Assembly: GCF_030463535.1 (NCBI RefSeq)
Contig: NC_132896.1
Location: 24,861,709-24,925,708, forward strand
Source: Salminus brasiliensis
Taxonomy: Eukaryota > Chordata > Actinopteri > Characiformes > Bryconidae
Reading direction: 5' to 3'
DNA: 64,000 bases
Below are positions 21,121 through 32,700 of this stretch, piece after piece; position 1 is the first letter of the stretch, and the number at the start of each line of letters is the position of its first letter. The notes under the pieces are model-generated. The model was not told where the DNA came from. It saw nothing but the letters and a program-made list of their open reading frames with translations, and did no database searches. Position numbers and translations under genes: made by a program.

Positions 21121-21479
21121 ACAGCCGCAAACCATGTCCATAAATATTTGAGTGTCACGATCATCATGCTAATGAACTGTTGTTGACATGATTCAGAAGA
21201 TTAGTGGTTGTTTAAAGTAGAACAAAAAGCACAACGTCTTTACATTTTTGCCTTGATTAAACGTAATACTCATTTTTGCAACATGCCCACATATCTGATC
21301 CTCATTAGCAGTTTATTGTATTTATTTATTTGTTTATGATATTGCCTTTTTACATTAGAAAACATTACATTACATTTGTTATTGCTTTTAATTGATGCAT
21401 CCCTGAAGTTTAATGTGTTCTTTGTAAGCTCAAGAAAAGAAAGTTGGGTTCAAAGCCAGGAATTAATCTGCATCTCCAT

Positions 21480-21865
21480 ACTTGATGACAATGGTCAAAG
21501 CCGATCTGTACCAAGAGCCCTTCGAGCTTCAAGTACGGCTCGGCTTGATCCACCATCCTTTAAGATCCATAAAAACAAGCGTCCAGACATTTTTTTGTCC
21601 TGGCATTGAAGCGGTGGAGTCGCTCACTGTCTTCAAACGCAGACTGAAGACCCACTACTCTTCCAAGAGTACTAGTGTTGAGTGTTGTGGTCTCCATACT
21701 GACTTTTGTATTAAGCAGTATCTAAGCTTGTATGTAGAGGTATCTTTTGGATCCTAGTCTACACAAACTAGCTAAGGGTATTTTTCTGAGTAAATAGTGA
21801 AGCACTTTTGTAAGTTGCTCTGGATAAAAGTGTCTGTGAAAAGCTGTGAATGTAAATGTAAACAC
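21480..21865 (+). mobile_element. L2-type LINE 3' end (ORF2 C-terminus plus tail)
   Basis: The plus strand contains WNAVESLTVFKRRLKTH-type coding (..AVESLTVFKRRLKTHYSSKS), typical of the last residues of L2-clade ORF2. It is followed after about 150 bp by the hallmark tail taagttgctctggataaaag plus a short tgaatgtaaatgtaaa terminal repeat. 5'-truncated, as usual for LINE insertions. Confidence 0.8.
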
Positions 21866-23370
21866 AGTCCATTTAGTGAACTTATGAAGCAAAGGTTGAC
21901 CTTTTGAGGTGACCAGTGAATAGAATGCTAATAAAAACTGGCAGTAGTGTAATGTTGGGCTCAGTAAGTAAAGCAGAATGTGCTGAGCGTGGATAATGGG
22001 ATAAACTCTATGTAAACAGCCATTCAATTGGTTGTTTAATTACTGACTTATTTATTTATTTCCGCATGCCAGCTAGATCTCTGTGTCCCTGAATTTACAG
22101 CATGGAGGCTGGCGAGTCTCAAGCTACTGCAGAACTGTGATGAAGCACAAGGCATTACAGGCGGACTGCCTGCAGGGTTTTGCCTTTCTTCGTTCTAGAT
22201 TTGCCTTGACATTCCTCCTACTGGGGTTCATTTGTTTTGTCTCATTTATATTTAATACACAGTATCAGAACCAAAACAGTAGGCTAGATTGTGCTGTGTT
22301 TTGTAAGTTCAGAACATGAACTTGAGAGCATCTAAATAATTCAACAATGGCATCTTAGACACTTCTATAGTATTACTGGTCGATTTAAAGGATTTATTAG
22401 AAGCTTATTTTAATATGAAAGTGTTTGTGAAGTGACAGCACATTTTCTGATAGGATTGTTTCAATTGTTACTTTCAACGTCAGTGTTTTGTCCCCCCTCC
22501 CCACTTTCAGTCGAGTCCTGGTTTGTTGAGGTTGGCTGATTGCTGTGGATTAAAGCAAGTCTGGGGAAGCTCCTCTCTGTCTTCTCTCACAGTGTTCCTG
22601 ACGCAGTCATACGTCATTATCATTATGCTTCTTTTCAGTTGTCTGAGGGGAAAGAATTCATCATTTATTACCTTCAGTACTGAAACAAGCCGTCAGGGGA
22701 AAAAAGAGTGGGAGGGGAGCCTGGTGGTGTGTTAGAGAGGAGCCTTTTTTTTGACACTTGTTGGCTGGAGACACTGAGACTCTGGCGTCATTTCTGTCAA
22801 GCGCAATAATATCTCCATCCACTTCATGCAGCTGCACAAAATATGTAAAATCCACCAAGAGCAGGGCAGAGCCTTTTGTAATGAATTGCTGTGCTTCTCA
22901 GTTTCAGATATTCATGTATTGGCAGACTTTAGCAACTGGAGTGTTAGCATACACAAAAGGGCTGCGAAAACTCGAGCATGCCCCACATCTATCTCACTGG
23001 TAAGACAAGGCATCCCAAGAGTTTTCCATATTAGGCCATCAGAGTGGCAGTTGTTGTTTGGGTATTTTTGATTAATGTAAAATTGGTTTTCCAGCACTGT
23101 GTTTTAGCACCTCACTGCAGTACTGCTCTCTTCTCCTTCCATTTAAAAATTGATGGGCCTGGCCATTTACTCAAGGCCATGACATTTTCTTTGCAGTCAA
23201 AACAATGTTAAAAGATGCATTAAAACTGTGAAAAATAGCTGCTGCCTTTAATGCAGCAACACTATTCATGCATTACCAGTAGGATGGTCCGGGCCTTTTA
23301 GCTAGTATTTGGTTGTAATAAAACAGCCTGGAAGAAAACTCAGAAGAAATACAGTAACACTTTACTCAAG
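21866..23370. other. no gene seen
   Basis: Apparently unique sequence; no ORF resembles a known protein, and no repeat was recognised. Confidence 0.5.
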
Positions 23371-23379
23371 CATTAGCCA

Positions 23380-23695
23380 TTCAGGCCAACTGACAAACAT
23401 TGATCAGCCTTAACAACAACACCTGCATAACTTTCACTTTATCTGCAGCTTGTGCTACAATAGATCGTTTGTGGGACTGGACCAGATGGACCAAGCATTG
23501 GTCAGCAATGACCTTTTGCCAGTTCACCGGTTGTCGATGGCCCACTTTTGGTAAGCACTAACCAACCAGGAATGCCTCACAAGACCTGTCCTTTTGCACA
23601 CATCTCTTGACAGATGCCACTGTAATGAGATAATCAGTGTTATTTACTTCCCTGTCAGTGGTTTAAATGATTTCGCTGATCAATATAAATATATG
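23380..23695 (-). mobile_element. Tc1-like transposon terminal fragment (transposase N-terminal side)
   Basis: The plus strand reads antisense to the transposase. Recognisable parts are the cagttcaccggttgtcgatg and cccacttttg blocks (N-terminal HTH region) and the near-terminal gagataatcagtgttattta. Decayed, with no open frame. Confidence 0.6.
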
Positions 23696-23879
23696 TGAAC
23701 ATTTATAAATACTCATTCCAACAAGTGTCAGTTGTCATAACTGATATCAAAATTGGCAAAAGCAACCTTTAAGACTAATATTATATTTAAGGAATTGTAT
23801 TTTATTTTCATTAAAGATTTTGTATTTGTCAGGTGTCATTAGCTGCTGATGTGGCTGTCAGTAAATGAAATACACTGGC

Positions 23880-24170
23880 AATCAAAAAGAATAGCTCAAA
23901 TGTGTGTGACTATCAGTATACTGGTCCTCCTCCTATAACGTCTGCCTCAGGCCACTTAGTCATATTTTAATAACATTTCATTAAAACGCTCTAAACGAAT
24001 TGCTTCCCACACATTCTTCACTGCTGTCCACAGACCTCCTGTGGTACTTGGGTTTTTCTTCTCCACACATTGACCAACACCATCCCACAAGCTCTCAATG
24101 CTGTTTAAATTTAGTGGTTGTCTCTTCCATGACATCACCTGAATTTCCTCACTCCACAGCCCACTCTATC
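23880..24170 (-). mobile_element. mariner-like transposase C-terminal fragment
   Basis: The minus strand reads LNSIESLWDGVGQCVEKK followed by LWTAVKNVWEAI, equivalent to the [10 protein letters not shown] catalytic-Glu block and the C-terminal helices of Tc1/mariner transposases. Only this end remains. Confidence 0.65.
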
Positions 24171-24188
24171 ACTTAACGAGAAGTGTCG

Positions 24189-24506
24189 GTATCACTTTAC
24201 TTGGATGGTCTGTTGTAGATGCCTCGCAGATAGATGCTCATCTGACATTCAACTAACATTCAACCGTACACCTAACCCTAATCCTAACCTTAACCTCAAC
24301 CTTTTAGGGTTAGGCTTAGGGTTAGATTTAAGGTTTAGGTTGAGATTATGGTTAGGATTTGGGGTTGAATCAAGGGTAAGGTTAGGGTTAGGGATAGGGG
24401 CAGAATCATTTACATTCAACTTAGAGTTCAGTTGCATTTAATAGATATTCAATTAAATGTTGCATCTACAAGGCATCTATAATGGACCATCCAAGTAAAG
24501 CGATAC
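24189..24506. mobile_element. 318-bp MITE with about 45-bp terminal inverted repeats and telomere-like core
   Basis: The left end gtatcactttacttggatgg matches the reverse complement of the right end with few mismatches; similarity extends about 45 bp through agatgcct and agatgc. The core holds CCTAA-type repeats on the left (24274-24302) and GGGTTA/GGGTTT-type repeats on the right (24305-24395), i.e. head-to-head. No ORF. Probably a non-autonomous DNA transposon; superfamily not assigned. Confidence 0.85.
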
Positions 24507-24624
24507 TGAAGTATCGCATCTTGCTTTGTCTCGTTGTCATATCAAGATCCTCCCAAACACATCCAAAACAGTCAACTAGGGCATTCAAAATGCTTTGCAG
24601 CTCTACTGAATGTTAAGATGCTGC

Positions 24625-25045
24625 TACATCAGAATCAGAATCAGATTTATTGGTCAAGTATGTTCACACACAAGGAATTTGTTCTGGTAGTTAGTGACTC
24701 TCTAGTGTTAACAATATACAGCTACTCTACATATAATTTACAGATAATACACAATATACAGAGAACAACAGTATACACAGTATACACAGACTTTACAAGG
24801 ACATTTCTATACAGTGTGCTTTACAGTGTTATTCACACTATACAGATTAAATATTGTGCAACCACAGCAGTGTAAACGTGTGTGAAATGAGTAATGGTGC
24901 AGTAATGCAGTAACTGTAGGATAATTCACTGAGTATCACTGAGTGATAATAGTTTATCAGTAGTATCTACCTGTAGATGATGATGGTGATCAGATGTTGA
25001 TGAAGGTGATGGCCTGAGGGTAAAAACTGTTCTTGTGTCTGACAT
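24625..25045 (+). repeat. retroposon-like repeat (atcagaatcag...tttattgg type)
   Basis: Starts with atcagaatcagaatcagatt then tattggtcaagtatgttcac, ends near gtaaaaactgttcttgtgtc. I recognise this as a frequent fish retroelement 3' region. Internal short tandem tatacacag-like units are expanded here. Clade not assigned. Confidence 0.55.
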
Positions 25046-25051
25046 GAAATC

Positions 25052-25318
25052 CAATAATCACACTCGGATGTGGACCAAAACAATCACATCAAAATCCTTC
25101 AACATCACAAAGATGTTGTTGATCTAAGTCGGAGAAATAAGATGTTACAGAGATGCCATATATTCAATGTTGTAGTATTTTTCTTGGCAACATACCAGGT
25201 TTAGCTCAAACTTGTGGAGTACATGCAACTTGAGAGTTCGCTTGCGACCGGACAAAGACCACCTCCTCTCAAGGCTCTTGGTGTGATTGTTTTGGTCCAT
25301 GTCCGAGTGTGATTATTG
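25052..25318. repeat. palindromic element with 39-bp inverted arms
   Basis: 25052-25090 is the reverse complement of 25280-25318 at 36 of 39 positions (shared tggaccaaaacaatcaca). About 190 bp lies between the arms. No coding. The following 25319-25400 (tgaaaacgaaccagagtctg) belongs to the same kind of repeat as I recall it. Confidence 0.85.
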
Positions 25319-25400
25319 TATTTATACCTGTCCAAACTAATCACACTAAGAGTGAAAACGAACCAGAGTCTGATTCAACTGGACTAAAAGTGCAGGTGTG

Positions 25401-26143
25401 AAAAACACCCTATCTATCCCTGTACAATTGTCATTGTGAACAATTGTTACTAACCTGAACTTGACATTCTTAACCACTTGCCTGATCCTTCTCTTTCCTG
25501 CAGTTCGAGTTTCACATTCTGGAGAACATCCCAATGATCTCAAAAGGCTCTGCACCCAACTCAGGTAATTCAACAAGGGACTAATGTGCACATTAAAAAT
25601 CACTGTCCTCTGGGGGGATGCACTGAAGATCACAGCTGAATTGACCCCATTTTTGTGCTTGTAACTTGTAAGGCAGAACTGCATCTACTCCGTTCGTAGG
25701 CCCGTTATTTTTCTTTTCATATTCTAATCAGTGGTGAAAGCAGAGCGAGCCAGCTGGAGCCCCTGCGGGCCCCTGTCATAGCGTGCAGGTGGAACACTGG
25801 AGCCCGTTGCTTTAGAATCATTCAGCTGTTAATTGTGCCGGTGCATGGAGCGGCAGCAAGGGAGCTGTCAGCTGAAATGATGCTGCAAAAAAAAGGGGTC
25901 CTTTATGAATTGAATGTTTTCAGCTCCTTCCAATTCAGTGGTGCGAGAGTGTGTACCTTTTGTGCATGGGTGTTATTTCTGAAGCGAGGGAAGAGGAGCT
26001 GGAAATGTAGACATTGAAGGCAAAAAAAGTGTATTGTCTTACGCTGTACTGTATTTAACTACAATGGTATAATGCATTCACTATCTACACATGATAAATC
26101 AGTAGGTGTAGCTACTGTAACTGCACCCATTGCTACATACATA
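25401..26143. other. no gene seen; candidate conserved non-coding block 25720-26000
   Basis: The 25720-25890 part is GC-balanced, non-repetitive and unlike the surrounding repeats. Suggestive only. Confidence 0.3.
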
Positions 26144-26737
26144 CAGGGCTGTCGTTACAGAGCCCCAACCTAGTGCAACTGCTCTAGGTCCCAAACTTTA
26201 CAGGGCCTTGCAGCAAAAGAGGAAAGGTATTAAATGGATGCACACACTACATGACAGCGCACAGACAGGCTTATCTTGGGGTTCAGAATCAAAGGCAAAG
26301 GAGGCAAAGGATGTGTGAAATCTGTCTGTCATTGTAGTTGCTGTTTCTGACATATTTGTGCACTCATCTGTGTAAAACAAGTAACCATGCTGTTGCCTGG
26401 GACCTGCTAGACTACTCCTGGGTTTTCTGTGTTTGCTGTAGCACACTGAAGAAAAATGTATAGTAGCAGTGAGTGGCTTAACAGTTGCACTCCTCTATCC
26501 AAATAATCTTTCCTTGCTAGGAAAGAATGGCTAATGCTCATAGCAGCTTTTATGCTTCCAAAAAAGCTGTATTCAAGAGGAAAAGGACATAGTGGGTTTA
26601 AATGTGTACTGTGCTCAAAGCATTAGATATAAATATTTGTATGAATTATTTCATTATTATAGTTAAATCTAGAATGGCATCATGTCAGATGGGCCCTGCT
26701 AGAATGGTTTGGCCCTAGGGCCCTGTCCAGCCCTTGA
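26144..26737. repeat. possible MITE with AGGGCTG ends
   Basis: The left end cagggctgtcgttacag and the reverse complement of the right end (aagggctggacagggccc) share AGGGCTG and ACAG-GCCC spacing. Interior AT-rich without coding. The boundary match is short. Confidence 0.4.
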
Positions 26738-27458
26738 GACAGAAATAAGCCATGCAATCTCCACTGCCAAGCAATTGCAGTACTAAAGATCTCAGTGACT
26801 TTCAATGTATCACTGTCATAGGATGCTACTTTTCCAGCCTGTCAGTTTGTCCAATTTCTTCCCTGTTAGAAATGCCCCAGAATTGGTAACATGTAGGTCC
26901 TTCATGAATTGGATTTCAATGGTCAATCAGCTGCACCCAAGACTACAATTCCAGTGCCCAATGGAGTGTCAATTGGAATGGCGTTAAGCATACTGTTATT
27001 GGACCATAGAGCATAGGAACCACATTTTCCAGTGAAATGATATCTTAATGTTACAGCATACAAAGACTTCAAACCCTGTGTTAATAATTTGAGGAAGAAG
27101 CTTTTCCTGTTTCAGCGTGATAAACAGCCCCCTCGTGCACAAGCTCAAGGATCCATAAAGAAATAGTTTGCTGTAGAAAAACGTGACTGGCTTACACAGA
27201 TCCCTGAGCACAATCCCGTCTAACATCTTTGATAATTAGAAAGTTGACTCAAGCCAGGCATTATCACTTAGTTATCATTATCATTATCATTATCATTTAG
27301 TATCAAAATTCACTAATGCTCTTGTGGATGGAAGCAAATCTTCAACGCAATTTTTTTCAGAGTGAAGGCGGAGGTCCAAATCCCTATTAATGCCAACTGT
27401 AACGTCCACTCATTTTTGACCATGTTGCTTATTAGAAACATCTGTGTTGTACTTAGAC
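26738..27458. other. no gene seen; (TCATTA)n tract at 27272-27297
   Basis: Unremarkable sequence apart from four to five TCATTA units. Confidence 0.5.
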
Positions 27459-27875
27459 TTACCGGCCACTTTATGCTGTCACCCTCCCTTATAGGTCCAA
27501 TATATAAGCAAATACAGATTGTAGCCCATCTGTTATCACAATTTGTCAGCCACCCTCTTTTCCATTCATTAGTGCATTTCTGCCCACACTACAGCTGATG
27601 ACCAGATATTATTTGGGTGGTGGACTATTTTCTATGCATAACTGACACTGACATAGTATCAACATTGTAGTCTCTCTTACTACTAGTGAATCACACACAT
27701 ATCCAGCTAAAAGTGTTTCTGTGGTAAAACACTGACCATTAATGAGTCTAGGGCTAGATGATCTCTTACACAAATTATCAGAGCATCCACAGATGGACTA
27801 CTGTCGCCAACTGTACACCTGCAAGGTGGAGCTTCAAAGCAGGGGCTTCTAATAAAGTGGCAGATGAGTGTAGTT
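27459..27875. repeat. MITE-like repeat with GCCACTTTAT ends
   Basis: The left end accggccactttatgctgtc and the reverse complement of the right end (tctgccactttattagaagc) match at gccactttat. The interior has the tattatttgggtggtgg word shared with 49760-50300. Confidence 0.55.
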
Positions 27876-28084
27876 ATGAAGATCTCCTATACTCCTTACT
27901 CTCTTGAGAGTTTGGATGTGTCTTTCTCCATGGCATCATCTTGCTACTCAGGTAAAGACTTAACCATTGGGATTAACAAAGCTCAAAGGACAGATCTGGT
28001 TCACTACACACACTTCTCTATTCCAGTCTACTGCATCTCCTTTACCCTTGCCAGTACTGTCTCAGAATAAATACTAAAAACTAG

Positions 28085-28525
28085 GATGTCCCGATCTGAT
28101 CCAGTGACTCGGGACTAGAGGTCGATCCATGCATTTTTAATGGATTGGGTATCGGCTTTTAGGTTTCAGATCCACTTCCAATCTTTAGATTTGCTGTAGC
28201 AGAGTGCTATCTGGCGCCCTCCAGGTGCCATTAATAGCTTTAAAAAAGCTAGACAGGGTTCATCTGTGGAATTATTTTGATGAGCAAAACAAAACAGAGC
28301 TTTATTTTAACCAATAAGTGCAGCGACGTTACCAGCAATACGTCATAAAGCTCGGGGAGGAGGAAAACTTACGAGTTAGCTAGCTAGTTTAGAGGCTCGC
28401 TGTAAACATGATGAACAGTTTACCAAAGCTGTGGGGCTGTATTATTTACAGAAACACAAAGAACGGACCAGTATTGGATATTAGTCTGCATTAAGAGACT
28501 TGGATCGGATCAGATGGTACAAAAA
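28085..28525. repeat. hAT-like non-autonomous repeat (tcccgatc-type end)
   Basis: Begins aggatgtcccgatctgatcc and ends near gagacttggatcggatcaga. Its 3' end recurs at 29440-29510 with high similarity (aaagaacgga, attagtctgcattaagagac). No transposase frame survives. Confidence 0.5.
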
Positions 28526-29044
28526 CCTGACCTATGAACAAAAGATCTTGACCTTAAGTTCTTAGTTAATCTAATGGCTTTACACATTTAGACCATTGTT
28601 TATGTACTAACTAAACACACCACACAAACTCACACCCCTCTAACCAGACCCACAAATGACTCAAAGCTCAGACCATGGTGGTCTCAGTACAGTTCCTTTG
28701 TGGTTTGTTTTGTGGTTTGATTCATTTTTGCATTCTGAAAGTCCACTTTGTTATTTGCTTTATGGTTAGGGAACCTTGAGGCGTACTATGCAAACACACA
28801 GCCATGGTCTTCCCTAATACAAAATGGGTAAAAACAAACTTCTCAGACTGCCTGTAGGTTTGTGTGATTTCACAAAGAGCCACAGGAGAAGCAATAAACC
28901 ACAAGCGGCTGCATGTTACTATTATTTTATCATAGTTAAAAGGATACGCTAGACACAACCCATTGCAGAATTAAAGCTGCCTATCCATAATTAATACATG
29001 ACCTAAATATAACTCATTAACAAACAATACATATTTAAATCATC

Positions 29045-29047
29045 ATC

Positions 29048-29089
<42 letters not shown>

Positions 29090-29090
29090 G
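29045..29090. repeat. (AAT)n microsatellite
   Basis: About 14 AAT units, followed by a tatggatt-like repeat segment. Confidence 0.97.
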
Positions 29091-29094
29091 ATAA

Positions 29095-29565
29095 TCATGG
29101 ATTGTTCTACGAAGAACTGTTTAATGGCTTTAACAGTTTGGGAGTATTTTACCATTATGTTGAACATGGCTTAGCCAATCAGATCTGATATATGGTAAGC
29201 TTGAACAGCACCCATACACATAGTTTAGCGTTACCCACCTATAGTCTGGTGTCTAAGGCAGGTGAGGACTGAAGAAGTAGATCTCCCTAATGCTAAAAAG
29301 GTCCATTTCAAAAACCCAGTCTCTGTACAAAAAGTTTGCTTACATTGTAATTACACTGTAAACAGCACTGAAGTCTATCCATCTGTATTCATTTTTGCTT
29401 CTTCTGGGTCAGGGTCACGGTGGGTCTGTGGCCCATCTGGAAACATAAAGAACGGATCAGTACTGGCCATTAGTCTGCATTAAGAGACTTGGATCGGATC
29501 ATGGATGGTTCCACAAAGAACCATTTAATGGCTTTAACAGCTTGGGAGTATTTTACTATGACACC
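29095..29565. repeat. two related repeat segments
   Basis: 29099-29155 and 29503-29560 share gaagaactgtttaatggctt / gaaccatttaatggctttaa and cttgggagtattttac. The second is preceded by the 3' end of the element seen at 28085-28525. Confidence 0.55.
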
Positions 29566-29569
29566 CGTT

Positions 29570-29745
29570 CACTCAGATGCAAATTTAGCATGGCCAATTC
29601 ACCTACCATGTGTGTTTTTGGGAGGTGGGAGGAAACTCAGGTCACAAGAAGAAGACACCAAACTCCCCATTACAAACACTGACTGGAGCAGGAATCGAAC
29701 CCACACACACTACCTACAGCACTGCAATGCCACTCCGAAATCTGA
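29570..29745 (-). mobile_element. tRNA-derived SINE fragment
   Basis: The minus strand reads a B-box-like gggttcgattcctgctcc with a CAGT-rich upstream part, then the stereotyped tttcctcccac..ccaaaaacacac..gtgaattgg tail common to fish V-type SINEs. The A box is decayed. Confidence 0.6.
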
Positions 29746-29879
29746 TTGTTAATTTTACCTTTGAAATTACGCATATCAGATTATTTTGGGGCAAAAACAT
29801 GAGCACATACTCGGTTAAATATTGCATAATCAATTTAGAGTGATTTTGGAAGCCCTATAATTGATGCCTGTCAGGTCAA

Positions 29880-30760
29880 TATTACTGCATCAGGGCATTA
29901 TTACACCCCTCACGCACATCAAAGCTGATCTCAGACATGCAGCTTGCAGAATTCACTCTGTGTAACCAGCGCTTCCTCGTAAAGGGCCCATGCCGTTCTT
30001 CTTCTCTTCCTCAGTGTCTCAGTCCAATTAACAGCTAACCTTCCTGTTGTGATGCCCTCCAGTCCAAGCTGTCACGCCAGTGACGAAGGGTGCTTGGAAA
30101 CCAAACAGCGGCGAGCCAAACGCCTCCCTCGCCTCTCCGTGTTCCTTCAGTTCCTCTGTGTCGGCTGATGATTTGTAGAGGCCGCTAAGCGAAGCACCAG
30201 GCCCTTCTTGCAAGAACTGTCAGCTCTCGCAGTAAGGAAAAGGTTACGAGGCAATTTGGCATGACTGGTAGCCGTCTGGCCTTATGCCCAAAAAAAAAAG
30301 GAAGAAAGAAAAAAGAATAAGTGCTCTGGCCTAAATGCTCCTTGAAGCCTCCTATAAGTTGAGTGCACAGACAATGTGTGGCCAGTTGGCAGATTTCTAC
30401 ATGAATGAAAAAAGCACTCCAAGTTGGAAGTAATCTTTTAAACCCTTGTATTATTTTCTCATTCCGACATTAATCCTTTTTTCAGGAAATAGTGACAGCT
30501 TTTGAGCCGAGAGTGCAATTAACAGTTGAGATTGGCTTTCGCCTTTAAAGAAAAACGTTAAACCAGGTGGAAAATACATTTTGAGCATGAGCCAGCCAAC
30601 AAACAGCTTATCCCCTGGCTTTGCCATTTGAGGGTGACAAGCTTTTGATTAATGCTTATAACACTCCTTTTCAATCCCTCAGGTAGGTCGCGGAGGATTA
30701 ATGGACAGTCACTGAAATGCAATTTCTTATGGTCTAAATGTGGCGTCAGTCATTGCAAGC
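29880..30760. other. no gene seen; candidate conserved non-coding sequence
   Basis: Mostly non-repetitive, with GC-balanced blocks (30030-30240) and homeodomain-like attaat words (30470-30700). Contains no long ORF. Assignment as conserved DNA needs alignment. Confidence 0.3.
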
Positions 30761-30807
30761 ATACAAGTGGCGTTAAAATGGTGATGTCCATGCAATGACC
30801 TAAATAC

Positions 30808-30960
30808 GCTCTTAAAAATAAAGAGGCTTCAATAGGTTCTTTCAGTGATACCACAGAAGAACACCTTTTGGTTCCATTAAAAACCATGCTTATAAAAGAG
30901 ATCTGTGAATGTTAAGAACCCTTAAATTGATAAAGAACCTTTACAGCCTTCCAAGTGATG
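30808..30960. repeat. dispersed 'ctcttaaaaataaag..ggttct' repeat
   Basis: Starts gctcttaaaaataaagaggc and carries the gaagaaca..ttggttcca unit, also recognisable around 33520-33810. Confidence 0.55.
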
Positions 30961-31236
30961 CTGCGTCAGACCTTTCAAGGATGAATTTTTCAGAGTGCAC
31001 ATACTTTGAGTGGTGCCAGTGCCACATGCAAGTTAACACTCAGCCCATTAATCCACCCACAAATGCCTTTTTAACTATTGTGTACATTATTTCAATCTAA
31101 GGACAGATAGAGTTCATTTTAATTGTGCACAAATTTTAAAATAAATAACTACAAATTGCTAAGATAACTATTAAGATAAGATAACCTGCCTACTTTTGAA
31201 TAGTCGAGTGAATTAGTCGGATTTGGTGTATTAGTT

Positions 31237-31440
31237 ATGCATAGCATTTTAAAAATTGTAAACTCGGCATTAGATATTAGACATAGCGAATGTTGTAATG
31301 GTCCAATGCTGCCAAAACAGTTTTGCAGCCAAAGAACAATTTTGTGGGTGGATCATAGACACAGCCATACAGGACGCAGTGCTACTGAGGGGCTGCTATT
31401 CTCTCTGATTCTGATTGTTTTTCCTGAAAAATAACAGAAC
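31237..31440. other. no gene seen
   Basis: Short spacer before a SINE; nothing recognised. Confidence 0.4.
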
Positions 31441-31735
31441 ACATGGGCTCAGAATTGCTCAGCGGTGTAATGCGCTACCATTATGAACCGGAAGTCGTGA
31501 GTTTGAATCAGTGTCTGAGACTCCTCTTAACACTCTTAAGCGATGTTATCCCATGTGGCGGACCTCCCTCCAAGTGCGTTGACTGCCCAGCAATTATGCC
31601 TTGGCGGCAGTTAGTTCGAAAAGAGCTGGTGGCTGGCTTTGCATGTATCGGAGAAGGCATATGGCAAGTCCATACACTCCTAGTGTCGAGAGCATTGCTA
31701 GTGCTAGGGGGAGCTGTGTATGGGTCTGCACTAGA
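31441..31735 (+). mobile_element. tRNA-derived SINE
   Basis: The 5' head carries an A-box-like tgctcagcggtgtaatgcgc (31456-31475) and a B-box-like gtgagtttgaatcagt (31497-31512) at tRNA spacing. The body includes ggctggctttgcatgtatcg and agggggagct, which I recognise from a fish SINE family. Not a functional tRNA: the cloverleaf is disrupted. Confidence 0.7.
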
Positions 31736-32239
31736 GTTTTATTTTTTGTGACATATCTTTGGTTTGGCTGGTTTCACACCGCACATACTAAAGCGGACCA
31801 AATTATACATGTGGGTGTTCACTGTTCCTTGATTAGTCAGGAATTTGGTGGGGATCTAAGCACCCGGTTGTGTTTGTTTTTACTTTACTTTCCCTGTTAA
31901 ATCAGAGAATAAATCCACACCTATACCACACATACAGTGCATTCTGGATAAAAAAGGTGTGTTTTGCCTAATATGTTGCATCTCTACTTCATGACTGGTT
32001 TAATTTAAAATTTCACATATCGAACAGGTTGATCAACCAATCAAAAATATGTTCTGTGACAAGAACAAATATATGGCTCCAAATGGCACAACCGTCTGAA
32101 TGTTGGCCATTTTGATCTCCCATGATGCCACATCCAGCTTATCCCAGAATCCAGTGACAAAATTTGTAACACACTCTTTGGGTGGGTAAACTATTTTTGT
32201 ATTTTATAATACTTTAATAGTTAAAATAGAAAGAACATA
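31736..32239. other. no gene seen; partial 'ggtttcacacc' repeat at 31765-31860
   Basis: A fragment related to the element at 25052-25400 may start at 31765 (tggtttcacaccgcacatac). The rest is unclassified. Confidence 0.35.
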
Positions 32240-32700
32240 AACATAAAGGCTCGTCTCCATTTTGCCAGAATCTTGATGATCCCCCAAACTTGTGGACTGA
32301 CTAGACAAAAGTTTTTGCTTTTTGTAAGGTATATGTCCCATTACAACTGGTGTAAAAGTAACACAGCATTTCCAAAAAGGAGAATCATGCTAACAGTAAA
32401 ATATGGTGGTGGTAGTGGCTGTTTTGCTGCTTCGGGTGCTGGAAGGCTTGCTGTGGTGAATTGAACCATGAATTCTGCTGTTTACCAAAAAATCCTGAAT
32501 GTCCAGCCATCTGTTTGAGACCTTAAGCTGAAGCACATTTGGGTTCTGCAGCAGGACAATGACCCAAAACACACCAGCAAATCCACCTCTGAATGGCATG
32601 AGAAAAACAAAATGAAGACTTTGGAGTGGCCTAGTCAAAGTCCTGACCTGAATCCGATTGAGATGCTGTGACATTACCTTAAAAACCCTCCAATGTGGCC
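32240..32700 (+). mobile_element. Tc1/mariner transposase fragment with second Asp and Glu blocks
   Basis: The plus strand reads [43 protein letters not shown] and [17 protein letters not shown], in order but split by stops. This is the DD34E catalytic region minus the N-terminus. A different family from the 50-395 copy. Confidence 0.85.

Noticed and set aside
24274..24395. Interstitial telomere or chromosome-fusion site
   Set aside because: The telomere-like repeats are imperfect, change direction in the middle and are enclosed by inverted termini, so a mobile element explains them better.
31441..31735. Functional tRNA gene
   Set aside because: A- and B-box-like words are present but the acceptor and anticodon stems do not pair, and a SINE body follows.
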